DNA of 64,000 bases from Caballeronia sp. TF1N1 (GCF_022878925.1 NZ_CP084630.1:62001-126000), one strand, 5' to 3'; counted from the first letter of the stretch, positions 1 through 9,462 are shown. Translations and numbers: made by a program. Notes: a model not told the origin generated them from the letters alone.

Positions 1-396
1 GCCGCCGCGCTCAAGCCGGTGTACACCGCACCCAGCGCCGAAGCCGCTGCTGCCGAACTCGATGCGTTCGACCAAGGCGAATGGGGTCGTCGCTATCCGA
101 CGGTGGCTTCGGCATGGCGACGGGTGTGGGAGCGTGTCATTCCCTTCTTTACGTTCCCGCCAGCAGTACGCAAGGTGATCTACACGACAAACGCACTTGA
201 AAGCGTGAATGCAGGTTTGCGCAAGATCATTCGCACGCGCGGCCACTTCCCGAGTGACGAAGCCGCGACCAAGCTGCTGTGGCTGGTATTACGCAACATC
301 ACGGCAGGCTGGACGCGTGCCGCACACGACTGGAAAGCCGCCATGAACCAATTCGCGATACTGTACGAGGCGCGCTTCACGCATCCCTACGACTGA
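1..396 (+). CDS. IS256 (Mutator-like) transposase, C-terminal part
   Basis: The frame is open from the first base, so the gene starts before the window. The visible 131 codons match the C-terminus of IS256 transposases: the run VIYTTNALESVNAGLRKIIR, followed by a conserved helical stretch (KLLWLVLRNI...W...W..A.NQF). The last catalytic Glu of the DDE triad is expected in the TTNALESVN motif, which is present. The gene ends in TGA 394-396. It cannot be told from this window whether the 5' part is intact. Confidence 0.9.
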   Translation, partial: AAALKPVYTAPSAEAAAAELDAFDQGEWGRRYPTVASAWRRVWERVIPFFTFPPAVRKVIYTTNALESVNAGLRKIIRTRGHFPSDEAATKLLWLVLRNITAGWTRAAHDWKAAMNQFAILYEARFTHPYD

Positions 397-470
397 AAGA
401 TCCTCAAACCGCTACCCGCTGAAAAGCGGGTTGCCTTAACTGCCTCAAACACAAAAAATCTGACAGTCCC
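1..470 (+). mobile_element. IS256-family element, right part only
   Basis: The window opens inside an IS256-family insertion sequence. The 3' part of its transposase gene runs to 396, followed by about 74 bp of non-coding end. The terminal repeat seems to finish at 469-470 with ...TCTGACAGTCCC, where sequence identical to the complete IS5 element at 49022-50355 begins. The element therefore inserted into, or replaced, the left tip of the IS5 copy next to it; the left half lies outside the window. Confidence 0.8.
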
Positions 471-1768
471 GATTATTCGGAAGAGCTAGCGCGTTGGAAT
501 GTTCCAAATAAATTGACGCCGATTCTCCTTGATTCAGATGCCGCCGATGCCGCGTTCCTTCTCGCTTACTCTTTCAAGCTGCCTTAGCAGCAAGCGTTCG
601 CATGCGAGTGAGGTTGTACGCCGCCTGAGTGAGCACGAAGAGCTGGTCGACTCGCTTCAGACCTCGATACATCGCCTGCCGAATTCTGCCAACGGTCTTT
701 GCCCATCCGAACACCTGCTCGATGCGTTTGCGTTTGCACTGACTGATTGCATAGCCTGGCCATCGTGTGGTTCGAGCGTCAATCGCGGAACCGCCCGCGC
801 GTGCATCGTTTTGCGCCACGTGCGGTGTCACGTTGTTCTCGCGACACGTCGCCACGAAGCCCGCCGTATCGTAGTTCTTGTCAGCACCGACCGTTATGGT
901 CGTACCGGCAAATTGCGCAGCATCCGCAAGCATCTGCGCGGCCGCATCCCGTTCGGCCGTGCCATTGGCCTGCGTGACCTGTGCGTTGACCACGAGACCA
1001 TGCCGATTATCGGTCAGCACGTGACCCATGTAACAAAGCACCGCGCCCGTGCCACGACTCTTGCGGAACAAGCGCGCCTGACTGTCCGTGCTGGATTCAT
1101 GGGTGTCGTTGCTGCGTTTCTCGCCGCGCCAGTTCTCCTGCGAGCCGTCTCCGCCCTCAGGCGGCGAATCGTCATCCGACTTTGTCTTGGGCACGAAACT
1201 CTTGTGTCCCGCCCACGCCTGAATGAGCGTGCCGTCGACGCTGAAGTGCTCGCCCGACAGGTGACCTTGCACGCGCGCCGTCTCGACAGTCTCGTTGAAC
1301 AAGCTGACCATGACATCGTGGACCATCAGCCGGTCGCGGTTCTTGCTGAAGGTAGAGTGGTCCCAGACCGCATCATCCATCGCCAGTCCGACGAACCATC
1401 GAAACAGCATGTTGTAGGAGATTTGCTCCATCAGCATGCGTTCGCTGCGAATCGAATACAACACCTGCAACAACAGCGCGCGTATCAGTTTCTCCGGCGC
1501 GATGCTCGGGCGACCGCCCTTGGCCTCGCTCTCGTACATGCGCGAAAACACCTCGTCCATGCGCCTGAGCGCCTCGTTCAGCCACAGGCGAATCGGTCGC
1601 AGCGGATGATTGGCCGGAACGAAATCGTCCAGTCTGGACATCGTGAACATCGATTCAGTGTAGCTGTCGGGGCCGCGCATCGCTTCTGTCTCTGTGTCGT
1701 CGAATTCTTTAAATCAACGTCTCTCCCTTACGCACGGATGACCGCGCAAAGGGTATTTCAACAGCCTG
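470..1768 (-). mobile_element. IS5-family element, copy 1 (left tip missing)
   Basis: By its translated genes and flanks this copy matches the element at 49022-50355, offset 48587. About 35 bp of the left end, including the left inverted repeat, are lost because the IS256 remnant abuts at 470. The right inverted repeat (TATTTCAACAGCCTG) is intact and ends at 1768, followed by CTAG, which fits the YTAR target of IS5-type elements. It has the same orientation as copy 2, so the two form direct repeats around about 47 kb. Confidence 0.9.
574..1680 (-). CDS. IS5-family transposase (copy 1)
   Basis: DDE transposase of 368 residues. Visible features are the N-terminal helical domain (FVPANHPLRPIR...), first Asp in SVDGTLIQAWAGHKSF, second Asp in VGADKNYDT, and the C-terminal R-x4-E signature in YAISQCKRKRIEQVFGW. 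Reading starts at ATG 1678-1680 and stops at 574. The translation is identical to the copy at 49161-50267. The left terminal repeat of its element is missing, so this copy may make active protein but probably cannot move its own element. Confidence 0.93.
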   Translation of the reverse strand: MRGPDSYTESMFTMSRLDDFVPANHPLRPIRLWLNEALRRMDEVFSRMYESEAKGGRPSIAPEKLIRALLLQVLYSIRSERMLMEQISYNMLFRWFVGLAMDDAVWDHSTFSKNRDRLMVHDVMVSLFNETVETARVQGHLSGEHFSVDGTLIQAWAGHKSFVPKTKSDDDSPPEGGDGSQENWRGEKRSNDTHESSTDSQARLFRKSRGTGAVLCYMGHVLTDNRHGLVVNAQVTQANGTAERDAAAQMLADAAQFAGTTITVGADKNYDTAGFVATCRENNVTPHVAQNDARAGGSAIDARTTRWPGYAISQCKRKRIEQVFGWAKTVGRIRQAMYRGLKRVDQLFVLTQAAYNLTRMRTLAAKAA

Positions 1769-2116
1769 CTAGATGTCGAGTGCTCGATTCGTGGTCAATA
1801 TCGCATTGTTCCAGGCGGTTCTTTCGCCGTGTTTAGGTCGGCAGAAATTGAGGGATCTCATCCTGACCTAACTACAGTGGAAGTCGCGTTCTAGCAAGCG
1901 ATTCGGGGTGACTTTGAAGGTTAGCTAAATTAGACAAAATGAGGAGAGCATTGGTCGAGGCGTTATCAACACCGACCGTCTTAGATGAGCGATGAAGTTC
2001 CGAAGAGATGGCTTTAACGATGAACGTTATCAGCACTCCAAGCGATGCTCTTTCGCAAATTATCTTGGGCTTCGTATAGCAAACGCTGATTGCGGACCGT
2101 AGGTTGATCACGCGCC
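1769..2116. other. Intergenic stretch, no gene seen
   Basis: About 350 bp between the IS5 right end and the stop of the pilus operon. No reading frame with family resemblance and no clear hairpin terminator was found. The sequence is AT-richer than the genes on its left. Confidence 0.5.
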
Positions 2117-3076
2117 TTAAAAGATCACCGTTGCGATTACCGTATCGCTATAACTGCCTGGCGGCGGTGTCGGTTGCGGCAGCACGCGCGAATACACCGG
2201 AATGGTTTGCGTCGCGCCGTTGCCAGTGCCGCTTACGGTCGTCGATCCCGACGTGCCATCGCCCCAAGGCACCGAATACGATGCGCTCGGATACAGCCCG
2301 TAGCCGATCTTGTCGCTGCCGCCGGCGAGCGTCATGTAGCGCGTCGCGGATGTCGCGTTGACGCCGTTTCCCGCCGAAAGCGAAATGGCATACGCACCCG
2401 CATTGGTGCAGGCCACGGATAAGCTGCCCGCCGCCGTCAACGTCGAGGAGAGCAGACCCTTCGAGCCGAAGTCGATATTCGACGCCGAGATCGTGCAGTC
2501 GTTGATGACGTTCGCCGTTACGGCAAACGAGAAAGACCCGGATAAAACCGGTAGCGCGAGGCAGTCGAGAAACGTGCCGGTGGTCGGCAGCGTCTGATAG
2601 CCGACAATCGCCGTGCTGCCGAACGTGGCGCCGAAGCTGCCCGCCTGCACGCTCGATTGTGACGGCAGTATCTTGCCGTACACAGTCACGGTCGTGTTCA
2701 CCGCGCCCGCGTTCACCGGTAAATCGTAAAACGCGGGAGCATAGGGACCAAAGATCGAGCCGACCACGCTTGTGCCCGCCGAATCGCTATAGAGGTTGTA
2801 TTGCAACGTGCTCACGCCGTTCGTCATGTACCGCGGCGCATAGCTCGTCTGCCCGACGCCCGGCCCGAGCGCGACACACACGCGCAACTTTGCGAGCAGC
2901 CCGGAGCATTTGATGGCGATGGTCGCGCTCGCGCTCGGCGTTCCCGTCACCGGACTGTACGAGCCGAAGCTCATGCCCGTCGATATAGCCGTGCAGACCT
3001 GCGCTTGCGCGTTGCCCGCGGCCAGTGCGCAAAGCACGAACACGATCAGCGCAATCACATGACGAAGCAGTTTCAT
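2117..3076 (-). CDS. Spore coat U domain pilus subunit, tandem domains (probable tip adhesin)
   Basis: Secreted protein of 319 residues. The start chosen is ATG 3074-3076, which overlaps the usher stop (ATGA) and is followed by a signal peptide (MKLLRHVIALIVFVLCALAAGNAQA). Two spore-coat-U (SCPU) domains follow: one begins CTAISTGMSFGSY (about residues 27-170), the second begins NDCTISASNIDFGSKG (about 190-319) and ends in the typical beta-strand SYSDTVIATVIF. In archaic (Csu-type) chaperone-usher pili the last gene is usually a two-domain tip subunit, and the size and position fit that role. It is the last gene of a four-gene minus-strand operon; adhesin function is inferred. Confidence 0.85.
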   Translation of the reverse strand: MKLLRHVIALIVFVLCALAAGNAQAQVCTAISTGMSFGSYSPVTGTPSASATIAIKCSGLLAKLRVCVALGPGVGQTSYAPRYMTNGVSTLQYNLYSDSAGTSVVGSIFGPYAPAFYDLPVNAGAVNTTVTVYGKILPSQSSVQAGSFGATFGSTAIVGYQTLPTTGTFLDCLALPVLSGSFSFAVTANVINDCTISASNIDFGSKGLLSSTLTAAGSLSVACTNAGAYAISLSAGNGVNATSATRYMTLAGGSDKIGYGLYPSASYSVPWGDGTSGSTTVSGTGNGATQTIPVYSRVLPQPTPPPGSYSDTVIATVIF

Positions 3077-5559
3077 CGCGTCACCGCATGGCAGACGAAC
3101 GGCCCGAGCGTTTCGAGCGACTGAGCGGTTTGCGGCGCGAACGCGATATCGGCTTCGCAGGAACCGGCATTCCATTGAGCGAACACATGATTTTGCGCCT
3201 TGAGATCGTCGATGAAGGTGAGGCCATCATAGCCCACGAGGTATTGTTTGCCGCTTGCGCTCACGATGGCGTGCGCGCCCGGCTGCAAGGGCTTGCCGTT
3301 GTCGTCGACGAGCTTGAGCTGCGCGCCGCTGAAGTGCTCGATGGAAAAGCGCGCCAGCACGCCCGCGCGCGCTTGCGGCGCGATGTTCAGGCTCGTCGCG
3401 CTGATCGACGTGGTCGCGGGCAGTCCGAGCGGGTCGATGGCGAGATGGTTCGAATCGTAGGCGAGCAGGTTCGGCACCAGCAGATGACCCGCGCCATTGG
3501 TCTTGCCGATCAGCCGGTTCTCGTGCAGCACGGGAACGTTTGCCACGCCGTTCGTATCGACCACGGCGAAGGCGTCGTCGATGCGGCGGCCCGCGAGCAC
3601 GTCGCCTGCCATCAGCACGATGGAGCCGGAGCCGTCGAGCTCGGTCGCCGTGCGTCCGCGGTTCTGATACACCGAGCCGATCACATCGCCATAACGATTG
3701 CGATACGTGCCCTGCGCGAGTCCCTGCACACTGCCGTTCTGCTGGCCGCCCTGCACTTGCCAGCCGAAGCCGCCGTCGTAATCCGGCGTGCGCGAGAGCG
3801 AGGCATTCATGAGCGGCGAATGCTGGTCGAAACCGCCGCTCACGCTCGCGTTCATGCTGCTGCCGATTGGCATGCTGAGCGCGATGAAGAGCCCCGCATT
3901 GCGCGTCGTGCCGAAGTCGCGATAGACGCTTGCCGAGAGCGCGACGCGCCCGCCTATCGACGACGAATACGCGAGCGAGCCGATGCGCGCGCGGCCCGAG
4001 TAACTATCGTTGACGCCGACGTATGTCATGCTCACTGCGCCCGGCTGGCCGACGATCTGCAAGGGCACGGCCACCGTTGCGCGGTCGGTCGATGCCGGCG
4101 CGGGCGCGCCTTCGCTCGAGGCCAGATCGCCGTAATGCGACGTTGCGCGCTGCACTTGCATGTCGACGGACAAAAGCGGCGCGCGGTACTGCCAGCCTGC
4201 GCTGAACTGCGCGCCCGCGCCGGTGGTGGTCGATCCCGCGACGGGAACGCCGCCCTCGTAGCCGATGGTCTGTACCGTGCTCTTGCCCGTGCTTGCCGCC
4301 ACGGAGACGTTGACCACGCCCGCTGCGCCCGCGCGGATCAGGCCGCCCACGCCCAGATTGACGATGTGACGCGTCGCTTCGGCATGTGCCTCGACCGTGA
4401 AACGTTCGGAAACACCATGGCGAAGCGACGCGGACAGCGACGGCTCGCCCGAATAGCCGAGCGATTCGAAACCATAGTTGCGGCGCAGAAAGCCGCCTTC
4501 CATCGAAAAATCGGTGAGACCGGTGGCGAGCAGACGCGCGTCGATATAGAGCGGCACCGTGGTCATCACGTTGCGGCCGAGTGCATCGCGCGTGACGATG
4601 GTTGCCTCGCCCGCGCCCGTCACCGCCGGCACCGCATTGATGACGAACGGGCCGGATGGCGCCTGACCGCTGTATTGACGCACGTTGTTCACGTAGAGAT
4701 CCACGGCGGTGGGCACGGCCGCCGAGCCGCCGAGCGTCGGCACCGGATAAGTCACGAGGTCGGGACGCAGCGAAAAGTCGCGCGATACCTGCACGCCGCC
4801 GAGACGCACCGCGCGCGTCCAGGAGAGCGACGAGCTGATCGTGTCGCCAATGCGGGTGGTGATCATCGTGTCGGGGTTCGAGCGCCGCCACGACGTATCG
4901 AGGCGCGTGTAGCCCGTGCGTTCGCCGTATCGGTAAGCGGTGCCGGTGTTGCTGAAGGTGCCGCCCGGATAAAACAAGCGCTCCTCGCTGAAGAGCGCGT
5001 AGCGCGACTCGTATTGGGGCTGCGCGGTGAATTCATAGTTGATAAGCGCGCCGGTGGCCGTGGAGGTCGTCGGGCGGCGCAACGAGCCGTCGTTAAGTGT
5101 GGACGGCACACGGCGCGCGTCGCTGACACGGATATCGATGCGCTGCAGTTCCGGCCGGTACGCATACGACAGCCCGGCGATGGTCGCAAGCGCCACGCGG
5201 CCTTGCGCATCCACGGGCGTCTCCCCCGCGAGGATGCCGATCTCCGCGAGCTCACGCGGCATGGCGTGGAGCGCACCGTCCACCATGAAAAACTGCGCGA
5301 CCTGATCCGTGGAGATGTCGTTGATGACCACTTCCAGATAGAGCACGCCATCGCGTTTGGGGTTCGCCGCGCTGGCCGCGCTGGCAGCACTGGCAGCACT
5401 GGCGCTGGCGGATGCCACGGGCGACGTCACCATCTGCGCGGCCCACGCGGCGCTCACCGCCATGCTGAGACTGGCGCTCGCCGCGAGCACGAACGGCAGA
5501 CGCGCACGCGCGCGCCTGCCGCCGCGCCTTTTGCGGCTCTCGACATGACCGGCCTTCAC
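3073..5559 (-). CDS. Fimbrial outer-membrane usher (FimD/PapC/CsuD type)
   Basis: Outer-membrane pore of 828 residues that would assemble and export the pilin subunits encoded beside it. After a signal-like N-terminus (about 1-41, ending SAAWA) comes a low-complexity Ala/Ser stretch (about 48-65), then the usher N-terminal domain (YLEVVINDISTDQVAQFF), the beta-barrel region with PSGPFVINAVPAVTGAGEA (plug region) and C-terminal domains ending GPFVCHAVTR. It starts 6 bp after the chaperone gene stops and its stop overlaps the next start, so expression is coupled. Length is typical of Csu-type ushers. A 9-bp repeat at about 5368-5405 encodes the Ala/Ser stretch. Confidence 0.92.
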   Translation of the reverse strand: MKAGHVESRKRRGGRRARARLPFVLAASASLSMAVSAAWAAQMVTSPVASASASAASAASAASAANPKRDGVLYLEVVINDISTDQVAQFFMVDGALHAMPRELAEIGILAGETPVDAQGRVALATIAGLSYAYRPELQRIDIRVSDARRVPSTLNDGSLRRPTTSTATGALINYEFTAQPQYESRYALFSEERLFYPGGTFSNTGTAYRYGERTGYTRLDTSWRRSNPDTMITTRIGDTISSSLSWTRAVRLGGVQVSRDFSLRPDLVTYPVPTLGGSAAVPTAVDLYVNNVRQYSGQAPSGPFVINAVPAVTGAGEATIVTRDALGRNVMTTVPLYIDARLLATGLTDFSMEGGFLRRNYGFESLGYSGEPSLSASLRHGVSERFTVEAHAEATRHIVNLGVGGLIRAGAAGVVNVSVAASTGKSTVQTIGYEGGVPVAGSTTTGAGAQFSAGWQYRAPLLSVDMQVQRATSHYGDLASSEGAPAPASTDRATVAVPLQIVGQPGAVSMTYVGVNDSYSGRARIGSLAYSSSIGGRVALSASVYRDFGTTRNAGLFIALSMPIGSSMNASVSGGFDQHSPLMNASLSRTPDYDGGFGWQVQGGQQNGSVQGLAQGTYRNRYGDVIGSVYQNRGRTATELDGSGSIVLMAGDVLAGRRIDDAFAVVDTNGVANVPVLHENRLIGKTNGAGHLLVPNLLAYDSNHLAIDPLGLPATTSISATSLNIAPQARAGVLARFSIEHFSGAQLKLVDDNGKPLQPGAHAIVSASGKQYLVGYDGLTFIDDLKAQNHVFAQWNAGSCEADIAFAPQTAQSLETLGPFVCHAVTR

Positions 5560-5565
5560 GTCACG

Positions 5566-6339
5566 TCACTTCGCCGACGAGACGACGAGCGGGCTAGCGA
5601 GCGAGATCTGCGTCGAGACGGGCGTGCCGTTGATGGTCGCGTGCACGGTGGCGGTGGTTGCGGTGCTGGCGGCATCCGCAACAGGCCATTGGCGTGTCGC
5701 GTGCGCCAGCGCGTAACCGAGGAGTCCCGGCGCCATTTCGGTGACGCGGCCGTCCGGCCATTCGATCCGCACCTGGCTCAGTTGCGCGTGCAGCGCATCG
5801 GCATTGGCGGCGCGCAACATCAGGCGCGCGGGCGCGGCTTTCGGATCGGCGCCGGCGCTTGCGCGCTCCAGCGTGAAATCGACCTTAGGCGTGGCGGGGC
5901 CGGACGTGGCGTTCGCGAAGACGGGCACCGAATAGCGCAACTGCATGCGCACGCCAGTCGTGCGGGCGGTTTCGGCTTGCGGAATCTCGTCCACCAGCAG
6001 GCGATACGTCTCCTCGCCGCGCGGCGCTTCGCGGCTCGTGCGCAAGATGCGTACGGTTTGCTCGCCACCGGCAGGAATGCTGATGATCGGCGGGCTTGCA
6101 ACGATGCCGCGCGCTTCGTCGAGACGGTCTTCGTCGAGCGTTTGCGACCAGCCGAACACGCGCACTTGCGCGGTGATGGTCTCGCTGCCGCGGTTCTGCA
6201 GCTTCATGACGGCGGCGGGTTGTTCGGGCGAAAGATCGACGCGGATGGGCGAAACCTGCAGCGCACCGGCATGCGCGGGCACGGCGAGCGCCACGGCAAG
6301 CGCCCCGGCCGCGAGCTTGAAAGAACGGAAAAAGGACAT
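5566..6339 (-). CDS. Periplasmic pilus chaperone (PapD/CsuC-like)
   Basis: Periplasmic immunoglobulin-fold chaperone of 257 residues. ATG 6337-6339 is chosen because it is followed directly by a signal peptide (MSFFRSFKLAAGALAVALAVPAHA); an upstream start would add an Arg-rich tail before it. The N-terminal chaperone domain shows LQVSPIRVDLSPEQ, the N-x-G strand LQNRGSETITAQVRVFGW, and IPAGGEQTVRILR, which holds the Arg expected to anchor the subunit C-terminus. The C-terminal domain runs from about residue 140. It lies 10 bp downstream of the pilin-like gene and 6 bp upstream of the usher gene. Confidence 0.9.
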   Translation of the reverse strand: MSFFRSFKLAAGALAVALAVPAHAGALQVSPIRVDLSPEQPAAVMKLQNRGSETITAQVRVFGWSQTLDEDRLDEARGIVASPPIISIPAGGEQTVRILRTSREAPRGEETYRLLVDEIPQAETARTTGVRMQLRYSVPVFANATSGPATPKVDFTLERASAGADPKAAPARLMLRAANADALHAQLSQVRIEWPDGRVTEMAPGLLGYALAHATRQWPVADAASTATTATVHATINGTPVSTQISLASPLVVSSAK

Positions 6340-6349
6340 CGCCGGGGCC

Positions 6350-6883
6350 TCAGAATGTAACCGTCGCCGTGATGGTCGACGTGTAGGCGCCCGCCGCCGG
6401 GGCGGTTTGCGTCGGCACTCGGCCATAGACGGTGAGGGCTTGCGAGGAGCCGGTGCCGGTGCCCGAGAGCGTATCGGTGCCGATCGTTTGGCCCCAGTTC
6501 TGAGTGCGCGCCGAGTCGCGATAGAGGCCGAAGTTGACTGTCGGATTGGGTGAACCCATGCCGCCCAGAAGACGCGTCGCCACGGCCGAGCCGCTTACCG
6601 AGCCCTGATCCAGCCCGATGTTGTAGGCCGTGCCCTTCGTGCAGGTCACGTTGACCGTGGTTGTTTGGTCGATGTTTGTCTGGATAATGCCCGTCGAGCC
6701 GAAATCGAGCGAATTGGCGGTGATGTCGCAATCGGCTTGAATGGTCAGCGACACGGTGAACGTCGCCGTCTTAGATGTCGCGCCCTCTGCTGCTAGGGGT
6801 AAACCGCTTGCCAGTGTGAGGACGAGCGCGATCTCACCTGCGCGACGGACCAATCGCGCGGTTCTCTCAATATTTTTCCGCAT
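6350..6883 (-). CDS. Spore coat U domain major pilin-like subunit
   Basis: Secreted protein of 177 residues and first gene of the pilus operon. A signal peptide (about 1-35, ending LPLAAEGA) precedes one SCPU domain with the two conserved Cys (ADCDITANSLDFGSTG and VTCTKGTAYNIGLDQG), the LYRDSARTQNWG segment and the closing strand YTSTITATVTF. In Csu-type systems this is the main shaft subunit (CsuA/B-like). The start ATG 6881-6883 has no obvious strong Shine-Dalgarno; a shorter start is possible. Confidence 0.88.
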   Translation of the reverse strand: MRKNIERTARLVRRAGEIALVLTLASGLPLAAEGATSKTATFTVSLTIQADCDITANSLDFGSTGIIQTNIDQTTTVNVTCTKGTAYNIGLDQGSVSGSAVATRLLGGMGSPNPTVNFGLYRDSARTQNWGQTIGTDTLSGTGTGSSQALTVYGRVPTQTAPAAGAYTSTITATVTF

Positions 6884-7484
6884 TATTTCTCCGAATATGC
6901 GTGTGTGTGCGGAGCCACCAGATTAACGGCCGCTCCCTGCTTCCTTAACGGCCAAGCAACAATCCTCTTAAGTCCGAAGCCATCGAAGTTTTCTATCGAA
7001 ACTTCGTTTGCGTTACCAAAACTTGACTGTCCTAGCACTGCCGAGAGCACGCTCGCCCCCGCGTTGACCAGATCGAAGACGCTCGAAGTCAAATACCCTA
7101 CGAAGCACTCATCTACTGAAGCCTCGTTGCATTAGCAACGCCGACGAGTGAGGTTTGGCAAACAACTTCGAAGCTAGCCATTACCCTAGAATGCGCCTCA
7201 GGGGCAGGAAATGAAATGGCCGTTCGGATTTTGGGAGCACGAGGCATGGCTGGGGCATTTTTCCTCCATCCACTAAGTCGCCGGTCCTGACCGTCTGATC
7301 ATTTTAAAGTTTGGAGCGTGGACACCCCAGCGCGCAAATAACGCTCGAACCAACCATTTTCGCGACCTTCAGTGAACGATTTATCAATTTGATGAGCAAA
7401 ACATTTTTATATCTGGCGATATAGGTTGTGCGCCAATTACAGGCTGGGTTATTGCTCTGGATAGAACAACAAAAGGAGAACCAA
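6884..7484. other. Intergenic region between divergent transcription units
   Basis: About 600 bp separating the minus-strand pilus operon from the plus-strand kinase pair; both promoters should lie here. A perfect short dyad TATATC-TGGC-GATATA sits at 7408-7423, about 60 bp before the 7485 start. Open frames here (for example minus 6883-7092) show no family resemblance. Confidence 0.5.
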
Positions 7485-7745
7485 ATGGTCTACTCTTTAA
7501 GGGTCCAAACACATCGAATTTCCGCGCGCGCAGCCGACGAGATTATTGAGCATATTTCGCTAATGATCATACAGATTGAACTGCTTTCTGCCACTACACA
7601 GATGCCCAGATTAGATGCAGCCTATTGGGCGGATCTTTTGCGTCGATTGATAGCAAGCGAACAGTGCAACCAAGACCAACGAGTACGGGCGAGAGGCCTC
7701 TTACATAAAATTCGCTCTTCGGCGATTAACAAAAAATGCGACTAA
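7485..7745 (+). CDS. Small hypothetical protein upstream of histidine kinase
   Basis: An 86-residue protein with no recognised domain, largely helical by eye (AADEIIEHISLMIIQIELL). ATG 7485 is preferred over the in-frame GTG 7428 because AAAAGGAGAA lies 7 bp upstream of it. Codon use is less GC-rich than in the pilus genes. The next gene starts about 50 bp downstream in the same direction, so the two probably form a unit. Function unknown; signalling is only suggested by context. Confidence 0.55.
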   Translation: MVYSLRVQTHRISARAADEIIEHISLMIIQIELLSATTQMPRLDAAYWADLLRRLIASEQCNQDQRVRARGLLHKIRSSAINKKCD

Positions 7746-7797
7746 AGGCTGCGCCATTAAGCTTTACGAAAATGTGAACCAACGTAGGGGAAATTCT

Positions 7798-8925
7798 ATG
7801 ATGCACAATTTCCTGTCGAACAATCGAAGTGAACTGATTGAACGATGCAGACTTCGCGTCGTCGCCCGGTCTTCTTTCACTCATGCTTCGGAACGGTTAG
7901 AAACCGGAATCGCGTTATTCTTAGACCAATTGATCGTAACCCTGCGCGTGGAACAGGGCAGCGACCCGCTAACAAGTCGTGCCATATCCGGCCCTAGTTT
8001 GGGATCGAACGACGCTTCGGAGATGGGCGCATCGGCAGGACAATACGCAAATAAGCTGCAGCTTTTAGATGTGTCCATAGAAGAGGTCGTTCATCATTAC
8101 GGCGATCTCTGCCAAGTTATCATGGCACTTGCTCGCGAACGCGATGTCCCGTTTCTGGTAGATGAATATCAAACGTTAAACCGTTGTCTTGACAACGCAA
8201 TCGCAAAGGCGGTTATGGAGTTCGCTTATCAGCGCGGTAACGCCGATCGTAGCGCTCAAGGAAAACAGGACCGAGAAGACACAGCGGCACTTGTTCACGA
8301 ACTACGCAACGCGTTGTCGAGTGCGACTTTAGCGTTCGAAGCGGCGAAGAAAGGTAACTTGAATCTTAACGGCGCAACAGGCACAGTCCTCCAGCGCGGA
8401 CTTGATAGTCTACGCAACCTGATCAATCGGTCACTTGACGAACTTAAAGGAGAGACGGACAAAGGGCTTTCGAGTGAGAAATTTCAGTTGGCGGGATTTA
8501 TTCAGGATGTGGCGCACGCCGCAACGTTGGCCGCGCACGTTCGTGATGTTGCTTTTACGGCTCTGCCAATCGAACAAGGTCTCGCCGTTTGGGCAGACCG
8601 CGACGAATTATATTCCGCAGTGACTAATCTAGTGCAAAACGGTTTTAAATTCACAAAACCGAATACCGAGGTGGAGCTCGTCGCCTACGCGGCAGGAGAC
8701 CGCATTTTAATCGAAGTACGTGACCACTGCGGCGGACTTCCTCCTGGCAGCGTCGCAACCATGTTTCAACCTTTCACGCAACAATCGAAAGACAAAAGTG
8801 GTTTAGGCATGGGCCTCTCAATCACTAAAGGGATCATTGAATCGTTTGATGGTAACTTGACGGTAACTAATCGGCCCGGTGTCGGATGCATATTCACGAT
8901 TAATTTGCCGCGCCATAGCATCTGA
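7798..8925 (+). CDS. Sensor histidine kinase (soluble, RsbRD-like N-terminus)
   Basis: A 375-residue histidine kinase without membrane segments. Residues 1-150 form a helical domain resembling RsbRD-type sensor N-termini (RSELIERCRLRVVARS... and VEEVVHHYGDLCQVI-like pattern). The H-box is ALVHELRNALSSA (His about 167), the N-box DELYSAVTNLVQNGFKF, the G1 box VRDHCGGLPPG and the G2 box KSGLGMGLSI, so all ATP-binding motifs are intact. ATG 7798 (or the adjacent ATG 7801) follows AGGGGAA. No response regulator gene is adjacent, so its partner is unknown. Confidence 0.85.
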   Translation: MMHNFLSNNRSELIERCRLRVVARSSFTHASERLETGIALFLDQLIVTLRVEQGSDPLTSRAISGPSLGSNDASEMGASAGQYANKLQLLDVSIEEVVHHYGDLCQVIMALARERDVPFLVDEYQTLNRCLDNAIAKAVMEFAYQRGNADRSAQGKQDREDTAALVHELRNALSSATLAFEAAKKGNLNLNGATGTVLQRGLDSLRNLINRSLDELKGETDKGLSSEKFQLAGFIQDVAHAATLAAHVRDVAFTALPIEQGLAVWADRDELYSAVTNLVQNGFKFTKPNTEVELVAYAAGDRILIEVRDHCGGLPPGSVATMFQPFTQQSKDKSGLGMGLSITKGIIESFDGNLTVTNRPGVGCIFTINLPRHSI

Positions 8926-9127
8926 ATCAAAAAACCTCATCTCTACTGCGAACAGCACGTTGCGCTTTTCCACGACGGCAGAGCGCAAAAATTTTTTGCA
9001 GATTGTCGGAACGCGCTCCAAAAATAAATCGAAACAAGTTTCGAGCGCGCAGGTTCGCCGTCCCCTTTGGCTGGCAGGCCATCAAATCAAATGCGGTGGG
9101 GGTACCCTTAAGTTCTCGCGTCCGATG

Positions 9128-9460
9128 TCAGGTAAGTGCTTTGGCCGGGACCTGCGCCGAAAGGCCGAGCGCGTTCGCTGCCCGTGCGCCGGCGATCTGC
9201 ACCTGGGAGCCGGTCTCCCGGGCAAGAGCGTGTGCGACATCGTCCGGCGCAGGGGACAGTGCCCCGAGCTTTGGGTGCAGCTTGGGGAAGTCGTAGAGCC
9301 CACGCGCAAGCCGGCGGAGCTGTCCGCCCTTTACTAGCCGGGAGAGGGCCCGATCGACAGACGGGCGAGCGGCAACCGTGAGGAAGTCGCTGGGCTTAAG
9401 GACGCTGGCGCGGACGCGCTTCATGACCCAGTCAGGAACAGAGGCGGCTATCGTCTTCAT
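9128..9460 (-). pseudogene. DUF6088/AbiEi-type antitoxin, C-terminally truncated
   Basis: The 110 residues match the N-terminal half of DUF6088 (AbiEi-like type IV antitoxin) proteins: a winged-helix region (VLKPSDFLTVAARPSVDRALSRLVKGGQLRRLARGLYDFP) followed by a segment ending GLSAQVPAKALT. Family members normally run to about 190-200 residues, continuing at this point with a VYLTDG-like strand. The homology stops abruptly at about 9135, and no AbiEii-like toxin gene follows. The start and its operator-like inverted repeat are intact, so a DNA-binding fragment could still be made. Confidence 0.7.
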
Positions 9461-9462
9461 GC

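Noticed and set aside
529..1836. Plus-strand frame of 435 codons over IS5 copy 1 (and its twin at 49116-50384)
   Set aside because: Antisense to the transposase, Arg/His-rich, no family; the minus-strand frame has all IS5 motifs.
3025..6360. Very long plus-strand open frame (1111 codons) opposite the usher and chaperone
   Set aside because: It is the GC-rich antisense shadow of the pilus genes. It is Arg/His/Ala-rich without domains, while the minus strand holds clear usher and chaperone families.
6883..7092. A 69-residue minus-strand frame before the pilus operon
   Set aside because: No recognisable family and no convincing ribosome site; it occupies the expected promoter region.
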